DNA of 54,778 bases from a virus, in IMG/VR virus record IMGVR_UViG_3300032092_000040, positions 1 to 54,778 of that record; one strand, written 5' to 3'. Position 1 is the stretch's first letter. Each line of letters opens with the position of its first letter. The notes under the pieces are model-generated. The model saw nothing but the letters and a program-made list of their open reading frames with translations. It was not told where the DNA came from and did no database searches. Positions 26,751 through 38,300 of the stretch are shown piece by piece. Both the position numbers and the translations under genes were made by a program.

Positions 26751-28607
26751 ATGGCAACTTATCGATGGGTTGGATCTGGAAATACTGGATCTACTTCAGC
26801 AAATATATTCAATTGGAATCATGCATCAAACTGGCGAATAAAAACTCAAATTACCCCCAATACATTTCTGTGGACCGGTACAACATTATGTCCCGGTTCT
26901 GTTGATAGAGTATTTTTCGGCTATAGTGATGGACTACTACCGGGAAATACAGCGTATATCGAAAAGGTAAAATCTCCATGTTTATTTGGCGGATTTATTG
27001 GAAATGCTGCCGGTGGCACATGGACCAATTCAGCAAATCCAACGGGAACCACGCTCAACAGTTCACTATACGAAATCGTTTTCTCAAATCAGGGAAATGT
27101 GAACGCGGCTGACGATAATTTTATTCATCTATACTCAGAAACCGAATATAATTTCGATGAAATGCCTTTTGGTGGTGGTCTAACAGCATCGATATCTTGC
27201 ATCGAAAATCTTCAGTGGATTAAGAAATATTATCCAAATATGGGTGTTGATGTTTCTTTCACTGGTGGAAGTTTTACAGCAACAATTCCTACTGGATACA
27301 ACTCGACTTGGGACAAACTAACCCTTAAATCATTGGTAAATAATTACTACAATTGGGGTTATAGCAATAAAGTTGGAACCATCAATGTTAAGTATGTTCC
27401 CAGTTATTCAACATTCGGTGCGTCTGGTGAGATTGCAGCGTTCAATACTTTAACTGTATCCTCGCAAAAGGATGTATACATTTCTGGTGGAGCATTTCAT
27501 TCAATTACAACATATAAGCATTTGGATGGTCCATCAGGCTTGCAAGCACCAGGCAATAATCAATATCCTAGATATCCATCATTCACATTTGATGATTTAA
27601 CTGTCGAGACATTTGACCTCAATGGTTGGGGTAAGAATCTTTTGACCAGTACCGTAAGATTTGCTGATCTTATTATAAACAATGAAGAAACAGCAAAGAA
27701 CTGGACACCACTAGGACTTCAAAATAATGGAAAGGGATATACTGTAAAAAGTCCTCCAATTACTCATGTTCTTGGTAGCGGATCTATAACATCGGTTCTA
27801 TCTTCCATTTATCCAGGAAATACTGGCAATATCAATAATAGAAAATCAACTATTGTTTTTAAACGAGATCATGCGCCGATGTATGATACGAGCAAGGCTG
27901 GGGCAACTTATGCTGATCGTTCTGTAAAGCATTGGAATGAACTAAGCCTTGCACATGAGCAGTTGTATTGGGCCAATCAACAAGAATTTTCTGTTCCATA
28001 CTTTACCACAATACAAGGATTGCTTGGACAGTTTGTTACACCATTGTTAAATCCCGGTGTATCTGATCCTATAAGTGGATCTGCGCTGAATCCCTATACA
28101 ACACAACTTCTTCTTGGAGAAATTCAAGGAACCACATCAGTCGATGTTGGTCAAATCATAATGAAGAATCGTGTGGATAAATCGGACTATCATGTATGTG
28201 TGCTAAAGATGGAAGGTCTAGTCAATGTAAATGAAGTATATCTTGGAAATTACACTATGATGGAATGCGTTGATAGAGGCGCACCATCATCTGGTTCCAA
28301 AATTAATATTGGTGAACTACGGCTTGCACCACTATCCACATTGAATCTTCGGGGTTCACGGGACTTCTATAATTTTGGGTCAAGAGGAGCAACTGGTGTT
28401 TCTGGTGGAATCATGGCAGCACAGCCAGGAGATTATATCGATGAGGGAAATCACCTATCAAATCCTGTTGGGAAAATAGTGTATCCACAGAACGGAAGTA
28501 TAAGACTGTTCAATGTGAACACAGCCAAGGCTGGTTCGATTCAAATATCATCATCATTGGCTGTTTCTGAAGTTGCTCAGATAGCAAATACCAATAAGAA
28601 GGGATAA
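26751..28607 (+). CDS. Virion structural/adhesin-like protein
   Basis: A 618-aa beta-rich protein. The N terminus (YRWVGSGNTGS...IFNWNHASNWR) has the W-V-G...W-x-x-x-x-N-W pattern seen at the start of many repetitive surface proteins and fibres. The body is rich in N, G, S, T, Y, with alternating short strands compatible with a beta-solenoid. No catalytic motif or signal peptide, so it is probably assembled in the virion rather than secreted. It has AAGGAG and its own late promoter, with terminators on both sides. Last gene of the rightward fibre arm. Confidence 0.65.
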   Translation: MATYRWVGSGNTGSTSANIFNWNHASNWRIKTQITPNTFLWTGTTLCPGSVDRVFFGYSDGLLPGNTAYIEKVKSPCLFGGFIGNAAGGTWTNSANPTGTTLNSSLYEIVFSNQGNVNAADDNFIHLYSETEYNFDEMPFGGGLTASISCIENLQWIKKYYPNMGVDVSFTGGSFTATIPTGYNSTWDKLTLKSLVNNYYNWGYSNKVGTINVKYVPSYSTFGASGEIAAFNTLTVSSQKDVYISGGAFHSITTYKHLDGPSGLQAPGNNQYPRYPSFTFDDLTVETFDLNGWGKNLLTSTVRFADLIINNEETAKNWTPLGLQNNGKGYTVKSPPITHVLGSGSITSVLSSIYPGNTGNINNRKSTIVFKRDHAPMYDTSKAGATYADRSVKHWNELSLAHEQLYWANQQEFSVPYFTTIQGLLGQFVTPLLNPGVSDPISGSALNPYTTQLLLGEIQGTTSVDVGQIIMKNRVDKSDYHVCVLKMEGLVNVNEVYLGNYTMMECVDRGAPSSGSKINIGELRLAPLSTLNLRGSRDFYNFGSRGATGVSGGIMAAQPGDYIDEGNHLSNPVGKIVYPQNGSIRLFNVNTAKAGSIQISSSLAVSEVAQIANTNKKG

Positions 28608-28633
28608 AATCCCAACAACATCTCAAACAACGA

Positions 28634-28666
28634 ACAACCCCCGATCTCTCGGGGGTTGTTTCTTTT
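28634..28666 (+). terminator. Rho-independent terminator, end of rightward fibre arm
   Basis: An 11-bp stem ACAACCCCCGA/TCGGGGGTTGT with a TCTC loop and TTCTTTT tract, 26 nt after the stop at 28607. Confidence 0.92.
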
Positions 28667-28710
28667 CATAAATACTGTCGAGTGGGTTATGATTTGACAC
28701 CCACATGTGC

Positions 28711-28740
28711 AAACCCCCCGCTCTTCACACGGGGGGTTTT
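28711..28740. terminator. Terminator between convergent fibre arms, probably bidirectional
   Basis: A 10-bp stem AAACCCCCCG/CGGGGGGTTT with a 9-nt loop. It has a T run on the + strand and lies 4 nt past the stop of the leftward 1728-aa gene. The A-rich flank gives the minus transcript only a short T tract, so leftward termination is plausible but weaker. Confidence 0.8.
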
Positions 28741-28743
28741 GCT

Positions 28744-30192
28744 TTAAACTGGTATTCTATACTTGATATGAAGTATAGGAAGATGCGAGACATTTTCTAT
28801 CTTTATATTACTACCCTGTTCTTCAGGCACTATTGCTCGACTTAACTCAAGGTATTGGTATTCAGTAGATCCGTTTGTTTTGGTGTTTGAAGCCGTATCG
28901 CCTTCAATACCATCTGCAACCGAAAGAACCTGATAGATTCCATTATTGGATGTGGAGTTACTAATCCTTATATAAGAACCAGCAGTGATGCCTATGTTTG
29001 GTGTAGCACCAAACAATCTTGTTCCGCCAACAGGTACTTTGTATGCAAGAAGATTTTTAGTACCAACTGAAACAGGATTTAAGAATCTGAAATTGATTGT
29101 TGCTGGTGGTAACACAGTTCCATCTAGATCAATTCCCGATGGTGGTATGGTGTAGTGTGGTGTTGTTTGGTCAACTAGATTTCGTTGATATGCCTGATTA
29201 AATGATCCTATTGAACCATTATGTTCATATCTCGGTGATGTCGAATCAAAAATGGAACTAGTTCCACTTACAGCAATACCTTGAAGAACAATCTTGTTTC
29301 CATTTTCTATCAAACCTACAAACTTTCTTGTCTTATTTGTGCATGTGATTATGTTTGGATTTGTACCAGACGCATTTGATTTGGTTGCACTTGTAAACTC
29401 GCTGTATGAATTTATGCTACAAGTTATACCCAAGGGCAGTGCTTGTAGTTTACTAATCTTTTCTGCTACTGTGGGTATCCCTGTGACCAGATCAACGTAA
29501 GAAAGACCTGTAGCACCATTCGATAATGAAAGCCCATCCATTTCTGTTTGAGCAAAATTGATATAAACATGATGAGGTGATTTGCGGAATGAGATCTGAT
29601 TACTTGGAGTTAGTTGTGAAGTTATTGGTGATTCTTTGCTATTGAATGCAATGTATGCAAACTCTTTATAGAAATTTTCATAATGCTGCCCCTCAACGTT
29701 GACATTTGACGGAAAATCTGCATTTATCCATTCTTGTTGAGTCATGGATTGTGGTGCAACATACTTGTACTCACCCAAAAATGCGTTTGGTATAGTCTTG
29801 CCGTGCATGATCACGGCAAAGGTATTTCCATTAGCAGTTCGGACTGATGTTTGAAACTTTGTTGCAAGGTTCTTTACGTCAATTGAATTTACAGCACCGA
29901 TAGTTGTATTCAATGTTATATCAACTGTTCCGCCTGTAACATAAACACCACCCTGATTTAGCGTTGTTGTACTATTTCCAGATGTTTCATTGCTTCTACT
30001 AGGACCAATACTCGGATCATCCGCTGGGTCTGTAATATCTTGAATTCTTTCTAAGTAGTTTGGTATCTGAAGAACCGAAGAGTAGAAAGAATCTTTTCCG
30101 TGTGTTACCCCATTGAACGTATCTTTGCTTGCCCAACTAATATCCTTTTTGATATCGGTTGTGGTAAGACTTATGGTGATAGGGTGGTTAGA
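28744..30192 (-). repeat. Shared fibre C-terminal module, copy 1
   Basis: About 1.45 kb encoding about 480 aa from NHPITISL to the stop. It recurs in direct orientation at about 33945-35383 and 38675-40127, with long identical stretches at DNA level, for example around GTAAGAAAGACCTGTAGCAC. Confidence 0.9.
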
Positions 30193-33100
30193 GATCGGTG
30201 TTGGATTTGTTATGTCTCCACCACCACCTTCCTCTTCTCCCTGCAACAAGGGAAGTGTTTCTGGAGTTAGAACTTCACCAAACTCAGATCTGCTTGCATC
30301 ATAATCGAAGTTAGTATATGAGAATACTACAGTTTCTCTAAATCCTCTTTGATTTGGATTGTAACCAGGATCTGTAGGTTGTGGATTTAGTTTTCCTGTT
30401 CCTAAAGTTGGATCCCAACCAGTTCCAAGAGCGACCTTAGAATCAAAAATTGTTTTTGGCGTTCCCGCAGTCTCCCCTTCTGCAAAATAGAAGAACATGA
30501 ATGGGTTTTCTGCCTGTCTATCAGCATTGTTTATGAGGGAACTGGGTCTGGTGCCATTTGGGTGTGGCAATCTACCATAGCGGAAATTTTCGTGGGGTAC
30601 ATTAGAATAAATCCACCCATAAGGAGCATCGCCGTTTGTTGTGTTTGCGGGAATAGTTTTGTGGAAAGTAAACCATTCGCCTCTTGTGCTACTATTTGGA
30701 TTTAATGTTCTTCGGCTTATTCCTGATGGTTGTGTTGCCAAGAAAGAAAGCATTGCATTCCGATATCTGCTAGAAAACACGGGGAACCCTATTTTTGATG
30801 TTGGTCCTACAATTTGATTTGGACCAGCATTACCATTTGCGTCTCTCTCAAAGGGATATCGTAAATCAGAAATTATAGTGCGTAATTCTTTGAGGTTGCG
30901 TGGATTCCCGTATAAGGGATGTCCAATTGGGCGTATTCTGGTTTTACCACGAATACCAGTTTTAACTGAGTTGGTGCCGCCATCATCTATCCACACAAAG
31001 AAGTCTAATGGTTCAATATATGTTCCAATTCGCGCATCTTTACCCGTGGCAGGATTTATATCAACTTTAGTTTTATACTGTTGAACATTGTCAACTAAAG
31101 CATGATCAAATGCCGCTACCTCTGTTTCTAGCGCAGTATTGTTGGTAGAATTTATAGTTGAATGGTTTGGAACAGCACTTATGTATCTAGTTACATGCCC
31201 ACCAAACGCAGGAGATGGGCTGCTGATGTTATAATCGATTCCATTTGCAAAATTACTATTATTGAAATTTTCAGTTCCGTGCATGTATGTGTTTCGCACA
31301 ATCAGATTTTCATGTAAACATGTAAAATCAAGTTGTTGTGTGGCTGTTTCTGTAAAGATTAAGCAATCTTCAAATGTGAGATCTTTTACATGTCTTGTGA
31401 TATAGTGTTGATATGTTTTACCATCAGCACAAGATCCGGGCCAATTTTTGCTGGGATCGTAGAAAAACAAAGGTATATTTCCATCAGATCTACCAGAAAT
31501 ATTCCACTGTGATGTAAACACGATATCTTTTAGTGGTCCAGACCCACCAAGTCCAAGTCTTGCGTTGATATCGGAATATCTCTTACTTCGTGGACTTGGA
31601 TTGTTAAATCTATAGAAAATAAAATTCTGAACTCCAATATGATCTTTTACAAAACTCAATGCTCCTTGCACCGTTTGGAAAATGTCTGAATGTACAGCAA
31701 ATAAAGGCGCACTGGTGGTGTTGACATAATTTCTAGAGACAAAGCAATCATATATCAATGGTTGGTATACTAGACTGCTTGGATATCTAAACACATCGGC
31801 TTCATATCTACTCAAATTACTATTGATAAATGAATCAATATCAATATCCGCTGGTTGTTCTATCACACTCAGTGTGCTATCCGTCACAAAAGAAGTTATT
31901 ACCTGATTTGTGGTCATGTTTCCTCTACTGTTAGCAAACTCAGGGTGTGCCCAGCAAAAGTCAAACGTATATCCAGCATTGGTTAGTGTGAACCCAAGAT
32001 TATTTGTGAGTTCCAAAGTTCTTTGTGTCGGTTGTATAAAAATTCTTGGGGTGGTGAGCGTAAGACCACCGCTATTTGGGTCATCAATTGGTATTTCTAG
32101 GCTAGCAACAGGTCTAAAATTATTACCCGCTAAAACATCTATAGAAGAATTCAACCCCTTTTTAATATTAGAGGGCCAGACTGCTCCAAGTATATCTTGT
32201 TCTCCTTTAATATCTGGCGCACCAACATAAGAAATATTATACGTCATACCAAGACTATCTGCCCACTTGATGAGTTCCTTAGTATCTCGTACAGTTCCAT
32301 CAACTGCTGTATCATCTATCCACAATCTTGGACTTACAATAGGTCCGCAATTGGCTTTTGCTGTTGTATTTGTGTATTCATAGGTATTAGCATTTACCGA
32401 TGATGTTCCAAGTACAGGATGATTTTGCCTTTCTTCTGGAATATTGGAAGTAATATTTTTACCCAAAACACCCTTTTTTACTTTCCATCTACTAAGTCTA
32501 ACTAATGTTTGTCCGTTACCGGGATCGGGGGGGTTTAGTCCTTCAAGTTCTGGACCAATGCCAAATATATACTCGCTATAGGGCCAGTCCCCCTCAATGT
32601 AGCAATTCTTATATCTCATTAAGTGAGTTGCAATATTACCTCTAAATGCTTTCTTTATAGGGTGATCACTCAGCGCATCATCTGTTGTTGGTCTTGTATT
32701 AAAATTTTGAAGATGGTAGCCTCTTAGTTTGGCTTTATATTTTGCAGCAGAAGTTCCTATGAAACCGCTTGGGTCTGTGATAGGTTCATTTTGAATTTCG
32801 GGATCCGTGGTGATTATTACCCAACGCATTTTAGAGAAAACTTTATACTCAATTGCATTGGAATCCTTGAATCCCATCTTATGACCAAGTGCTTTACTTT
32901 CAGGAGTTGTTAATTCCATCAGAAAAATCGTCCCGCCGCCAACCTCTCCCTCATTATCAATTGCAACTTCATTCGCTAGAGTATTACAAAATGCGTGCTT
33001 AAGACGCATAAGTTTTCTATAGGCAAAGTCAATAGACTTCATTGGCTGAGTTTTGGAACCAGAGCGAGTTAAATCGTCAACTCCAGTCTCGGCATTTACA

Positions 33101-33930
33101 TATACAGATCCAGTAAACAAAGAATTGTTAAAATTGCTAGAAAAATAGAATGAACGAATGCCGCTATCGTTTCTTCTTATAATTTTCATCTGTTCGGGGG
33201 TTTCCCAATATGGTGGAATAGAATTTACGGCAAATATATCTGTACTTGAGTTATTGTGCTTCCCTGCGATAATTCTGGGTTTTCCAAACTTTGGGTAGAC
33301 AACGGCTTGTAATTCATGATGCGGTGTAAAAGTTACATTATTTGGTGTTCTAAAACCGTCGCTATTTGTAAACAGGGTGTTTGTTTGACAAACATCACCG
33401 CTATCGATAAGACCAGATGAAGCATCAATTCTAATCCAATATGCAGTTACATCTTTGACTGGGTGGTGTGATGGTTCTCTTACAATCACTCTTTTCGAGG
33501 AACCATTGAGGAAAAATTCCACGCGATCTATATCACCGGCACCGTGAAATGCTATGACACCAACATCAAGATGTGTTGGATTATCGATGTTGTTGTTACC
33601 ACCAACTGTTTGATATGGAACCGTGACCCACCTACAAATAACATTCTTCTTTGCAAAAACATTGTCTGAAGTTGCAGGATAACTCTGTAACGTGTGTCCA
33701 ATTTCAATGCCTGTAGTTGGATCAATGAAAAACAAAGGGACTTCTGCTTGAAGCCCTTGTTCATTTCTATTCAGATCGGTTTGCCATATATTTACACTAG
33801 CAACCTGATCTGCTGTAGCAATACCCGCAGTATCTTGTGGCAGTAATGTTGTGGGAAATGGCTGTGTTAGAGTTGTAAAGGTATTTCTACCAGAATGTGC
33901 TTGAATTTTTGGTGGGTTGAATAATTGCAT
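28744..33930 (-). CDS. Giant tail fibre-like protein 1 (beta-helix plus shared C-terminal module)
   Basis: A 1728-aa protein. The N terminus MQLFNPPKI...FTTLTQPF is shared with fibre 2 (28-44% by eye) and probably attaches the subunit to the virion. About residues 270-310 contain SVYVNAETGVDDLTRSGSKTQPMKSID, the capping pattern (Y-V-x-x-x-G-x-D...G-S-x-x-x-P) that opens right-handed parallel beta-helices. A long beta-helical middle follows. The last 480 or so residues, from NHPITISLTTTDIKKDI to HLPILHIKYRIP, are nearly the same in fibres 1, 2 and 3. No glycan-hydrolase motif was recognised. The ribosome binding site AAGAG is weak. The first 67 nt zone around its start is duplicated at the next gene boundary. 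Confidence 0.75.
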   Translation of the reverse strand: MQLFNPPKIQAHSGRNTFTTLTQPFPTTLLPQDTAGIATADQVASVNIWQTDLNRNEQGLQAEVPLFFIDPTTGIEIGHTLQSYPATSDNVFAKKNVICRWVTVPYQTVGGNNNIDNPTHLDVGVIAFHGAGDIDRVEFFLNGSSKRVIVREPSHHPVKDVTAYWIRIDASSGLIDSGDVCQTNTLFTNSDGFRTPNNVTFTPHHELQAVVYPKFGKPRIIAGKHNNSSTDIFAVNSIPPYWETPEQMKIIRRNDSGIRSFYFSSNFNNSLFTGSVYVNAETGVDDLTRSGSKTQPMKSIDFAYRKLMRLKHAFCNTLANEVAIDNEGEVGGGTIFLMELTTPESKALGHKMGFKDSNAIEYKVFSKMRWVIITTDPEIQNEPITDPSGFIGTSAAKYKAKLRGYHLQNFNTRPTTDDALSDHPIKKAFRGNIATHLMRYKNCYIEGDWPYSEYIFGIGPELEGLNPPDPGNGQTLVRLSRWKVKKGVLGKNITSNIPEERQNHPVLGTSSVNANTYEYTNTTAKANCGPIVSPRLWIDDTAVDGTVRDTKELIKWADSLGMTYNISYVGAPDIKGEQDILGAVWPSNIKKGLNSSIDVLAGNNFRPVASLEIPIDDPNSGGLTLTTPRIFIQPTQRTLELTNNLGFTLTNAGYTFDFCWAHPEFANSRGNMTTNQVITSFVTDSTLSVIEQPADIDIDSFINSNLSRYEADVFRYPSSLVYQPLIYDCFVSRNYVNTTSAPLFAVHSDIFQTVQGALSFVKDHIGVQNFIFYRFNNPSPRSKRYSDINARLGLGGSGPLKDIVFTSQWNISGRSDGNIPLFFYDPSKNWPGSCADGKTYQHYITRHVKDLTFEDCLIFTETATQQLDFTCLHENLIVRNTYMHGTENFNNSNFANGIDYNISSPSPAFGGHVTRYISAVPNHSTINSTNNTALETEVAAFDHALVDNVQQYKTKVDINPATGKDARIGTYIEPLDFFVWIDDGGTNSVKTGIRGKTRIRPIGHPLYGNPRNLKELRTIISDLRYPFERDANGNAGPNQIVGPTSKIGFPVFSSRYRNAMLSFLATQPSGISRRTLNPNSSTRGEWFTFHKTIPANTTNGDAPYGWIYSNVPHENFRYGRLPHPNGTRPSSLINNADRQAENPFMFFYFAEGETAGTPKTIFDSKVALGTGWDPTLGTGKLNPQPTDPGYNPNQRGFRETVVFSYTNFDYDASRSEFGEVLTPETLPLLQGEEEGGGGDITNPTPISNHPITISLTTTDIKKDISWASKDTFNGVTHGKDSFYSSVLQIPNYLERIQDITDPADDPSIGPSRSNETSGNSTTTLNQGGVYVTGGTVDITLNTTIGAVNSIDVKNLATKFQTSVRTANGNTFAVIMHGKTIPNAFLGEYKYVAPQSMTQQEWINADFPSNVNVEGQHYENFYKEFAYIAFNSKESPITSQLTPSNQISFRKSPHHVYINFAQTEMDGLSLSNGATGLSYVDLVTGIPTVAEKISKLQALPLGITCSINSYSEFTSATKSNASGTNPNIITCTNKTRKFVGLIENGNKIVLQGIAVSGTSSIFDSTSPRYEHNGSIGSFNQAYQRNLVDQTTPHYTIPPSGIDLDGTVLPPATINFRFLNPVSVGTKNLLAYKVPVGGTRLFGATPNIGITAGSYIRISNSTSNNGIYQVLSVADGIEGDTASNTKTNGSTEYQYLELSRAIVPEEQGSNIKIENVSHLPILHIKYRIPV

Positions 33931-33944
33931 AATTTTCTACTCTT

Positions 33945-35383
33945 TTAATTTGGTATTCTATACTTGATATGAAGTATAGGAAGGTGTGATACATTTTCTA
34001 TCGTTATGTTTTTGCCAACAGCCTGTTCTTCAGGCACTATTGCTCGACTCAACTCAAGGTATTGGTATTCAGTAGACCCGCTTGTTTTAGTGTTTGAAGC
34101 AGTATCACCTTCAATACCATCTGCAACCGAAAGAACTTCATAGATTCCATTGTTGTTGGACGCGGAACCACTTATTCTTACATAAGATCCAGCAGTGATA
34201 CCTATGTTTGGTGCTTCACCAAACAATCTTGTACCACCAACAGGTACTTTGTATGCAAGAAGATTCTTGTTGCCTATTCCTATAGGATTCAAGAATCTAA
34301 AGTGTATTGTTTGTACTGGTCCTGTTGTTGGTGCTGGAATAACATAGTGTGGAGAAGTTGGATCATCTATTGCAATTCGTTGATAAGTTGTATTTACAGA
34401 TCCAATTCCACCATTATGTTCGTATCGGTTAGCACCGCTGAAAATAGAATTAAATCCACTTGCAGCAATTCCTTGAAGAACAATCTTATTTCCATTTTCC
34501 ACAACTCCAACGAATTTTCTTATCTTGTTATTGCAAGTCACATCCGATGGGTTTGTACCAGACGTATTTGATTTGTTTGCACTTGTAAACTCGCTGTATG
34601 AATTTATGCTACAAGTTATACCAGGGGACAGTGCTTGTAGTTTACTAATCTTTGTTGCTACTGCGGGTGTTCCTGTGACCAGATCAACGTAAGAAAGACC
34701 TGTAGCACCACTTGACAATGAAAGTCCATCCATTTCAGGTTGAGTAAAGAAAATATAAGTGTGGTGAGGCGATTTGCGGAATGAGATTTGATTGTTTGTT
34801 ATTTGTGAAACGACTGGCGATTCTTTGCTATTGAATGCAATGTACGCAAACTCTCTATAGAAATTTTGATAGTGAAGACCTTCTGGATCTATGTTATTTG
34901 GACTACCCAAAGCCTCCCACTCCTCCCTTGACAGGGATTGCGGTGCAACATATTTGTACTCACCAAACTGTGTACTTGGTATAGTCTTACCATGAAGAAT
35001 GACTGCAAAAGTATTTCCATTAGCAGTTCTAACTACAGACTGAAACTTTGTTGCAAGGTTCTTTACGTCAATTGAATTGACAGCACCAATAGTTGCATTC
35101 AACTGCACATCAACTGTTCCGCCTGTAATATAAACACCGCCTTGATTGGGTATCAGTACACTGTTTCCTGATGTTTCATTGCTTCTACTCGGTCCAATAC
35201 TCGGATCATTCGCTGGATCTGTAATATCTTCTATTTTCTCTAAGTAGTTTGGTATTTGTACTATGTCGGAATAGAAAGAATCTGCGCCGTGAGTTGTTGC
35301 ATTGAACGTATCTTTACTTGCCCAAGTAATATCCTTTTTAATATCGGTTGTGGTAAGACTGATAGTGATGGGGTGGTTAGAGA
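33945..35383 (-). repeat. Shared fibre C-terminal module, copy 2
   Basis: Second direct copy of the module. It differs from copies 1 and 3 by small substitutions and a few indels, for example a shorter loop before the final YRIPN. The 67 bp at 33917-33983 at the gene boundary are identical to 38647-38713. Confidence 0.9.
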
Positions 35384-38300
35384 TCGGTGCTGGATTTGTT
35401 ATAGTTCCTGTTTGATCTTCTTGAAATGTACTTCTGGGCAGAACTTCACCAAACTCGGATCTAGTTGCATCATAATCAAAGTTTGTGAATCTATATTGTA
35501 GATTGTTCTTGAATCCTCTTTGATTGGGATTTTCTTGCCAACCAAGTTTTTGTTTATTTAAAAATTGATTGTTTGGATCTATATTCAGTATTCGTGCATT
35601 TGTTTGAGATAGAGTTAGTCCAGTGCTTGGGTTTTTTGGAAGAATGAAGTTTTCGTAAGTTATTGCTGATGGCATCCACCCATAATTTGCCCCAACAAAA
35701 TCTCCCTCTAATGTATTTTGATACCAAATACCTCTTGTAGTACTATTTGGTTGGTTTTCAACCAATCCAATATTATTTGCTATTGCATGATCTTTATCTG
35801 TTGCTAGAACGGGGAAAAATATATTCGAATTTGTTCCTATTCGCTGATTTTCTCCAGCCTGACCATTTACTTTTTCAAATGGATAATTTAAATCTGAAAG
35901 GAGGGTTCTAGCCTCTCGCATATAGTTCGGTCTACTACCATCCGGTCTACCTCTAAAATCTATACTCACCTTTTTCAACCCATCTGGGCTTGCTGTACCA
36001 TCGCCAACAAATATAATCAGTTGTTTTTCATAGGGATCTAAAAGACTTTCATCGTTGTCAGACATACAGTATTGCTGAACATTGTCAAAAACAACCATGT
36101 CATAGTGGAGACAGTCATCGTTATTTAAATTGTTTCCCCCACTTGGATAATTCAAGGATGGTGCTGATGGAACGGCATCTTTATAACGATATACGCTACC
36201 TCCAAAGGTGCTTTGTCCGAGAAAACTGTTGTTAGGTATTGGTCGATTTGATACACCGGATACAATCTGTGTGTTGTAAAATAGAACATTTTCCTGAGGA
36301 CACGTTAGAACTATTTGTTGAGATCCATCTGGTGTCTTCAAAAGACAATCAGAAAACACTATATCTCTAACATATCTACCCCCGAAAAATTCATAAGTGA
36401 GTCCATCACCACCTTCGGTTATAGAATAGTTGTGCAATCTGTCTGCCAGCGCATTTATTATTCTTCCTGAAATAGACCATTGCCCTTCTTGTCTGACATC
36501 GACTAATGGTCCTTCTCCGGAAACTCCGTGTCTTGCATCTATATCGTAATATCTTTTGCTTCTTGGGCTTGGATTGTTGAATCTGTGAATTATTAGATTG
36601 TTTATACCAGCAACTTTTGATTTGAAAGAATAAAAACCACTATTAGTTTGAAATAAATCTGAGTGTATTCTAAAAAGGGGCGCATTAGAAGCATTAACAT
36701 AGTTGTGAGATCTAAATCCGTTTATGGTAAACAGTTGATAGTAAACTCCACTAGATCTAATGATATCTGCTTCCCATTGATCTAAAGTGGAGTTTACTAA
36801 GATATCAATCGAGAACTTTGCTGGTTCTTGCACATGCCTAATCACCGAGTTTGTTACAAATGCCTTTAGAGCAGTATTGTTCCATATCTGAGCATTTGGG
36901 CTTGATCCTTCTGGATCTGTCCACGGAAATTCAAATGTATATCCCATAGATGTTGTGAAGCCAACCCTATTTAATTGAGCCTTTACAAATATGGCTGGAA
37001 CACTACTAAGAGATAAACCACTTGGAACCGGAGTTATACCATCTGAAGCAAATACACCTTTCTTATCATCTGAAAATTGAACCGAAAGATTGCTTTTAAA
37101 ATCTGGTACTGGCACCATGGTGGTGGAATAGGTCATTCCATTTGCTTCAGCCCACTCATATATTTTGTACCTATTTCTCTCCCCACCATCAACTACTGTG
37201 TTGTTCAACCATTGATATGGTGGCACAAACCCCAATGCTGTTGATACCAATGATTCAAGTGATGTTCCATATTCATATGAACCTACTGATGTTTCATTGA
37301 ATGAGAGTGCTGGAAATTCTTGATCCGTTGCAGTTATAGTTGAGGTATTGAAATTTGTTGTTCCCGTTTTTACCTTCCATATTTTGTAATTATTCTGTAA
37401 TTTGGCATCTGGTGCCACGCCTTGATTTATCTGAGAATAATCTAGTTCCGGACCCATACCAAAAGCATATTCAGACCAGGGCCAGTCCATCTCCACAACG
37501 CAGTTGTTTAGTTTTATTAGTTGTACACAAATGCCTTTGCCCATATTTTCTTTTGTGAGTTTCCCTGTGCTTTGAAGATGACATCCTTTTATTTTGGCTC
37601 GTCTACCATCAGCAACTATTGGATCTCGTTCAATAGTCAACCAGCGCATTCTCGCAAAAGATTCATATTGTCGTAATCCCGTCCAAGAAACCGCACCCCA
37701 TTTGTGACCATTGTACAATTCTGGTCCTTCGCCAAGATCTTTGAGGTATATTGTTCCCCCACCAACATCTCCCTGATCTTTAATTTCTATCGTTGAAAAT
37801 GGGTTGTAGTGTTTGTGCTTGAAAGCCATCAATCTATTGATAGCAAATTCAATTGTTTTAAATGGTTGCTCAGATGAACCAGATCTAGAAATATCATCAA
37901 CACCATTTGAAGTTGCATCCACATAAACGGCTGTATTAAACAATGTGTTTGATGTGTTTGTTGAAAAATAGAAAGATCGTATTCCCGTATTTTCTGATGT
38001 TCCCACCATCAACCCAGTATCGGGATCTGTATATACAGCAGTTGCATTATATGCTAGGGTGTTTTTATCATTGTTGTGCTTTCCAACAAGTATTCTTGGT
38101 TTTCCATTTTTTGGATATATAACGGCTTGCAATTCGTGATGTGGTTTTATTTCTATTGATGTTGGCTTTGGCAAACCAGAGGTAGTCTCCCCCCTAGAAA
38201 CTATATCACCACTATCAATTGGGAACAAAGAAGAATCTAATCGCACCCAATAGGCACTCACATCCTGCTCTGGATTATATGTGACTTCTGTGACTGTTAT

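Noticed and set aside
28667-28674. CATAAATA box downstream of the 618-aa gene
   Set aside because: It lies between two terminators with no rightward gene after it, so it is unlikely to be a functional promoter.
28694-28699. TTGACA between the convergent arms
   Set aside because: No -10 box at 15-18 bp; it runs into the terminator stem.
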